Of a DNA stretch of 64,000 nucleotides, positions 60,593 through 64,000 are shown in pieces; the stretch's first letter is position 1; every line of letters starts with the position of its first letter. A program made the translations under genes and the position numbers. The DNA lies in NCBI GenBank assembly GCA_021155195.1, contig JAJNPV010000021.1, forward strand, positions 248,001 to 312,000. The letters run 5' to 3'. The notes under the pieces are model-generated. The model worked only from the letters and a program-made list of their open reading frames with translations. It did not search any database and had not been told where the DNA came from. This DNA comes from Ohtaekwangia sp. (lineage in GTDB: Bacteria > Bacteroidota > Bacteroidia > Cytophagales > Cyclobacteriaceae).

Positions 60593-61690
60593 ATGAAGAA
60601 GAAAATAGTCATACTACCGGGTGATGGAATCGGTAAAGAAGTAACTACCGAGGGGAAGCGCGTGTTGGAAAAAATTGCCGAGGTATTTGGTCATGAATTT
60701 GAGTTCGATGAAGCTACTATTGGTCATGATGCTATTGAAGCTTCGGGCAATCCCTTACCGGACGAAACCCTCGCTAAGCTTAAAAACTGTGATGCTATTC
60801 TATTCGGAGCGGTGGGTCATCCTAAATATGACAACGATCCTACGTTAAAAGTAAGACCCGAACAAGGTTTGTTAAAAATGCGCAAGGAGTTAGGGCTTTA
60901 TGCCAACCTCCGCCCTATTAAATTGTTTGATGAGTTATTGGAGGCTTCCAGCATTAAACCTGAAATATTAAAGGGATCTGATATTTTATTCTTCCGCGAG
61001 TTAACAGGCGATGTTTACTTTGGGGAGAAGGGAAGAAAAGATGATGGCAATACAGCCTTTGATCTTATGATCTATCAACGCTACGAAGTTGAACGCATTG
61101 CACATAAGGCTTTTCAAGCTGCACGTACACGCAGAAAGAAAGTTACTTCCGTAGATAAAGCCAACGTACTTGAAAGCTCAAGGCTATGGCGTGAAGTAGT
61201 TCAGGAGATTGGCAAACAATACCCTGATGTAGAGTTGGAGCATCAGTTTATCGATGCTGCTGCTATGAAGCTCATTCAGAACCCACGCAGTTTTGATGTG
61301 GTGGTTACCGGAAATTTATTTGGTGATATCCTTACTGATGAAGCCTCGCAGATTGCCGGTTCTATGGGAATGTTAGCATCCGCTTCCGTTGGTGATACAG
61401 TAGGATTGTATGAACCTATCCACGGAAGTGCACACGACATTACCGGTAAAGGTATTGCCAATCCATTGGCTTCCATCTTATCCGTTGCTCTTCTTCTAGA
61501 TATTTCATTCGGACTGAAAGAAGAATCTGACTTAGTGATTAAAGCAGTAGAGCAAACATTAAAGCAAGGCTATCGCACCACCGACATTGCAAATGATAAA
61601 ACTTCAAAAGTTAAAATTTTAGATACTCAGCAGATGGGCGCAATCATTGTAAATCATATTGCCACCATTCACGAACCCGTATCAAAATAA
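60593..61690 (+). CDS. leuB: 3-isopropylmalate dehydrogenase
   Basis: A 365-aa NAD-dependent decarboxylating dehydrogenase. VILPGDGIGKEVT begins it. The substrate-binding RELTGDVYFGEKGR and LRKELGLYANLRP-type motif (MRKELGLYANLRPIKLF) agree with LeuB. VTGNLFGDILTDEASQIAGS binds metal and substrate, and YEPIHGSAHDITGKGIANP is the NAD region. It carries out the third leucine-specific step. It lies 18 bp before leuA. Confidence 0.94.
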   Translation: MKKKIVILPGDGIGKEVTTEGKRVLEKIAEVFGHEFEFDEATIGHDAIEASGNPLPDETLAKLKNCDAILFGAVGHPKYDNDPTLKVRPEQGLLKMRKELGLYANLRPIKLFDELLEASSIKPEILKGSDILFFRELTGDVYFGEKGRKDDGNTAFDLMIYQRYEVERIAHKAFQAARTRRKKVTSVDKANVLESSRLWREVVQEIGKQYPDVELEHQFIDAAAMKLIQNPRSFDVVVTGNLFGDILTDEASQIAGSMGMLASASVGDTVGLYEPIHGSAHDITGKGIANPLASILSVALLLDISFGLKEESDLVIKAVEQTLKQGYRTTDIANDKTSKVKILDTQQMGAIIVNHIATIHEPVSK

Positions 61691-61708
61691 CTAGTAATCA
61701 GAAAAATT

Positions 61709-62869
61709 ATGGCACAGAAAATTCAAATCTTCGACACAACCCTTCGCGATGGCGAACAAGTACCGGGCTGTCAGTTAAAAACAGAAGAAAAAATTATAAT
61801 CGCAAAAGAACTTGAACTAATTGGCGTTGATGTGATTGAAGCGGGCTTCCCAATCTCAAGCCCCGGAGATTTTCTTTCTGTAGTAGAAATTTCTAAAGCA
61901 GTAAAAGAACCCGTAGTATGCGGACTTACCCGCTCAAAGAAGGACGATATCGATGTTGCTGCTGAGGCACTTCATCATGCCAAGCGCGGAAGAATTCATA
62001 CGGGCATTGGTTCTTCAGATGTTCATATCAAACACAAATTCAAATCAAGTCGCGAACAGGTGTTAGAGCAAGGTGTGTGGGCCGTAAAGTATGCAAAGTC
62101 GAAAGGGTATGAGGTTGAATTCTTTGCCGAGGATGCCGGTCGTGCCGACTTAGTATTCTTAGCTCAATTGATTGAAGCAGTTATTGCCGCTGGTGCGGAC
62201 GTAGTAAACATTCCCGACACTACGGGTTATTGCTTACCCCATTTATATGGAAAGCGTATTCAATACTTAGTTGAGAACGTGAAGAATATTGAAAAGGCAG
62301 TTATCTCTGTTCATTGTCATAACGATTTGGGATTAGCGACTGCCAATACGTTGGCCGGATTAACAAACGGTGCGCGTCAAGCCGAGGTAACAATTAATGG
62401 AATAGGCGAGCGTGCCGGAAATACTTCGTTGGAAGAAGTGGCTATGATTTTGCAAACGCACAAAGACCTTGGTTTGTATACCGATATTAAGGCAGATCGC
62501 ATTTATAAATTAAGTAATCTGGTATCGGGTATGATGCGTATGCCGGTGCAGGCAAACAAAGCTATTGTTGGTAAGAATGCATTTGCCCATAGTTCAGGTA
62601 TCCATCAGGATGGATTTTTGAAGCATGCTGAGAACTATGAAATCATAAATCCTGCTGATGTAGGTGTTCCCTCCTCTTCTATTGTGTTAACCGCTCGCAG
62701 TGGTCGTGCAGCGTTGAAACATCGGGCCGAACTGTTGGGTTATTCATATGAAGGCGATGATTTGAATACGTTGTATGAAAATTTCCTGCTCGTGGCCGAT
62801 GAGAAGAAAGAAGTGAACGATGCTGACTTAATTATGTTGGCTACCAATTTGCCAATTTTAGCAAAGTAG
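61709..62869 (+). CDS. leuA: 2-isopropylmalate synthase, short form without the regulatory domain
   Basis: A 386-aa DRE-TIM enzyme: QIFDTTLRDGEQVPG, VIEAGFPISSPGDF, HCHNDLGLATANTLAG and GIGERAGNTSLEEVAMIL, then a helical subdomain with FAHSSGIHQDGFLKH. The usual LeuA has about 515 aa with a C-terminal domain for leucine feedback; here the protein ends soon after ATNLPILAK. Homocitrate and citramalate synthases have similar catalytic domains, but the leuCDB context strongly favours LeuA. Loss of feedback would make transcriptional control through the leader more important. Confidence 0.9.
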   Translation: MAQKIQIFDTTLRDGEQVPGCQLKTEEKIIIAKELELIGVDVIEAGFPISSPGDFLSVVEISKAVKEPVVCGLTRSKKDDIDVAAEALHHAKRGRIHTGIGSSDVHIKHKFKSSREQVLEQGVWAVKYAKSKGYEVEFFAEDAGRADLVFLAQLIEAVIAAGADVVNIPDTTGYCLPHLYGKRIQYLVENVKNIEKAVISVHCHNDLGLATANTLAGLTNGARQAEVTINGIGERAGNTSLEEVAMILQTHKDLGLYTDIKADRIYKLSNLVSGMMRMPVQANKAIVGKNAFAHSSGIHQDGFLKHAENYEIINPADVGVPSSSIVLTARSGRAALKHRAELLGYSYEGDDLNTLYENFLLVADEKKEVNDADLIMLATNLPILAK

Positions 62870-62876
62870 ATTTTGT

Positions 62877-63045
62877 TTAACCGCAGAGGACACTAAGATT
62901 CGCTGAGGTTGCCTTTTTACTGAAAAGCGTAAAGAAATTTTTATAAATGCTAGCCTCGGAGATTACCTCTACAGGTACTTTTTAATACTAAAAACAAATT
63001 CAGTTGCATTTCTTGAGGTTCTTTGCGTCTTTGCCGGCAAATAAT
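62877..63045. repeat. Intergenic repeat-like element with related ends
   Basis: The left end (ACCGCAGAGGACACTAAG near 62880) and the reverse complement of the right end (GCCGGCAAAGACGCAAAG near 63035) are related, and a third related stretch (GCCACAGAGGGCAAAGAG) lies at 63888-63905. Such sequences are frequent intergenic repeats in many bacteria. It spans the gap between leuA and the isomerase gene. No gene was seen. Confidence 0.4.
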
Positions 63046-63050
63046 TTCCT

Positions 63051-63880
63051 ATGAAAAACCTCCGCTCAATCATTATCCTACTTCTGAGTTTGTCTTTCTG
63101 GCAATTAAGAGCACAGGAAATAGGCTTGCAGTTATACAGCCTTCGTAATGAAATCCCAAAAGATGTAGCGGGATCCCTTGCACTCATCAGCAAATGGGGC
63201 ATCAAAGAAATTGAAGGCGGTGGCACCTACGGAATGACTCAAGAGGAATTCAATGCACTCTGCAAAAAGAACAATTTGAAAATGGTTAGCATTGGAGCGG
63301 GCTTCGAAGAGTTGGAAAAAGATCCTTCTGCTGTTGCTGCCAAAGCAAAACAATTTGGAGCCGCCTATGTCATGTGCGCGTGGATTCCTCATACTGGAGA
63401 TGATTTTACGTTGGCCGATACCGAAAAGCAGTCGCTGTTTTTAGCAAAGCAGGGAGAGTGTTGAAAGAGCAAGGAATTTCTCTTTGCTATCACATTCATG
63501 GCTACGAATTCAGACCATATGAAGATGGAACACTTTTCGACCTGATGGCAAAACGACTTGATTCTAAAATTGTCAATTTCGAAATGGATGTGTTTTGGGT
63601 AAAACACCCGGGCCAAGATCCCGTGGCATTGCTGAAAAAATATCCCGGACGATTTCCATTGATGCATTTAAAAGATCGGAAGCCCGGAACTCCCAACAGT
63701 CAGTCGGGTCATGCGGATGACGAAACCAATGTTGTGTTGGGAACCGGTGATGTAGGTATCAAAGCCATAATGAAGGAAGCCCGTAAAGCCGGAGTAAAAC
63801 ATTTTTTCATTGAAGACGAATCTTCACATGCCGTTGAACAAATTCCGCAGAGTCTTGTATTTCTTAAATCGTTGAAATAA
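63051..63880 (+). pseudogene. Exported sugar-phosphate isomerase/epimerase-like protein with a -1 frameshift
   Basis: Frame one starts MKNLRSIIILLLSLSFWQLR with a signal peptide, then a TIM-barrel xylose isomerase-like domain: EIGLQLYSLRNEIPKD, WGIKEIEGGGTYG, FGAAYVMCAWIPH. It stops at 63464 after LAKQGEC. Adding one A to the run at 63424-63427 continues as AVAVFSKAGRVLKEQGISLC and YHIHGYEFRPYEDGT, VNFEMDVFWVKHPG, HLKDRKPG and FFIEDESSHAVEQI. The barrel is complete with its metal-binding His/Glu/Asp residues once joined. A sequencing error is likely. Function: metal-dependent isomerase of an unknown sugar in the periplasm. Confidence 0.85.
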
Positions 63881-63929
63881 TTGTTCGCCACAGAGGGCAA
63901 AGAGGATCACGGAAAACTATCTTTGGTTT

Positions 63930-64000
63930 GTGAGCAATTTCTTTAAACGGTTGTACCGAAAACTGCGCAAGCTGCTTATCATCTTGTTCGTTGCGCAGCT
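63930..64000 (+). CDS. N-terminus of a membrane protein, cut by the window edge
   Basis: A GTG at 63930 opens a frame to the window edge: MSNFFKRLYRKLRKLLIILF then VAQ. A strongly basic start followed by a hydrophobic run indicates a signal anchor. It resembles the start of a monofunctional transglycosylase (MtgA) or similar bitopic protein, but 23 residues cannot decide. Confidence 0.35.
   Translation, partial: MSNFFKRLYRKLRKLLIILFVAQ

Noticed and set aside
1..64000. CRISPR array, rRNA operon, insertion sequence or prophage structural genes
   Set aside because: No regularly spaced repeats, rRNA sequence, transposase or phage structural gene was recognised anywhere in the window.

Overview
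The window reads as a chromosome segment of a Bacteroidota bacterium, probably Cytophagales-like. The evidence is a large secreted protein with a gliding/type IX secretion C-terminal domain, a FecI/FecR-type sigma/anti-sigma pair, a TonB-dependent receptor, a CTnDOT-like tyrosine recombinase, RteC-like proteins, and starts without clear Shine-Dalgarno sequences. Assignments come from reading motifs by eye; no database search was run.

Layout. (i) 1-36,085 is accessory in character: a truncated TIR protein, an ECF sigma/FecR-like/RteC-like cluster, several two-component systems (4.6-7.9 kb, 9.3-14.2 kb, 15.0-17.1 kb), a kinase-like/ADP-ribosylglycohydrolase pair, a copper-handling cluster (21.4-27.1 kb), an ABC permease, a GDCCxxC protein, and an ArsR-rhodanese operon with persulfide dioxygenase-like, MFS and nucleoside phosphorylase genes. 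It ends at an integrase beside tRNA-Lys, which suggests an integrated island whose left end lies outside the window. It also holds most of the decayed genes: a receiver pseudogene, a RteC-like remnant, a GDCCxxC 5' fragment, a metal-binding lipoprotein with a deletion, and a multicopper oxidase cut by an in-frame TGA. (ii) 36,086-47,300 is mostly chromosomal: tRNA-Lys, a BatE-like protein, the large secreted protein, rlmD, and a Y-family polymerase / 2H phosphoesterase / DnaE cassette with a VapBC-like module between its members. (iii) 47,411-62,869 is a one-direction branched-chain amino acid block: aminotransferase, ilvE-D-B-N-C, methyltransferase, ilvA, VapBC, a HAD phosphatase, leuC-D-B-A. 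(iv) The right edge has a secreted sugar-phosphate isomerase-like gene and the start of a membrane protein.

Regulation visible in the DNA. A near-perfect 15-17 bp dyad (core GGAGTnACTCC) occurs four times between 4.5 and 17.8 kb, always upstream of a receiver-domain gene or a lipoprotein gene, at about 60-65 bp from the start in three cases. The ilvE operon begins with a 33-codon Val/Leu/Ile-rich leader peptide and a terminator hairpin, a classical attenuator. The leuC leader has its own hairpin followed, at the same spacing, by the same 16 nt element seen before ilvE. A 34 bp perfect palindrome precedes the ArsR-rhodanese gene, and a TACTAA-N5-TTAGTA dyad precedes the Y-family polymerase.

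Sequence integrity. Four otherwise good genes (sensor kinase at 15.7 kb, ADP-ribosylglycohydrolase at 19.1 kb, VapC at 43.6 kb, isomerase at 63.1 kb) are each broken by a single base in a short A/T run. That pattern suggests uncorrected homopolymer errors at least as much as real pseudogenes.
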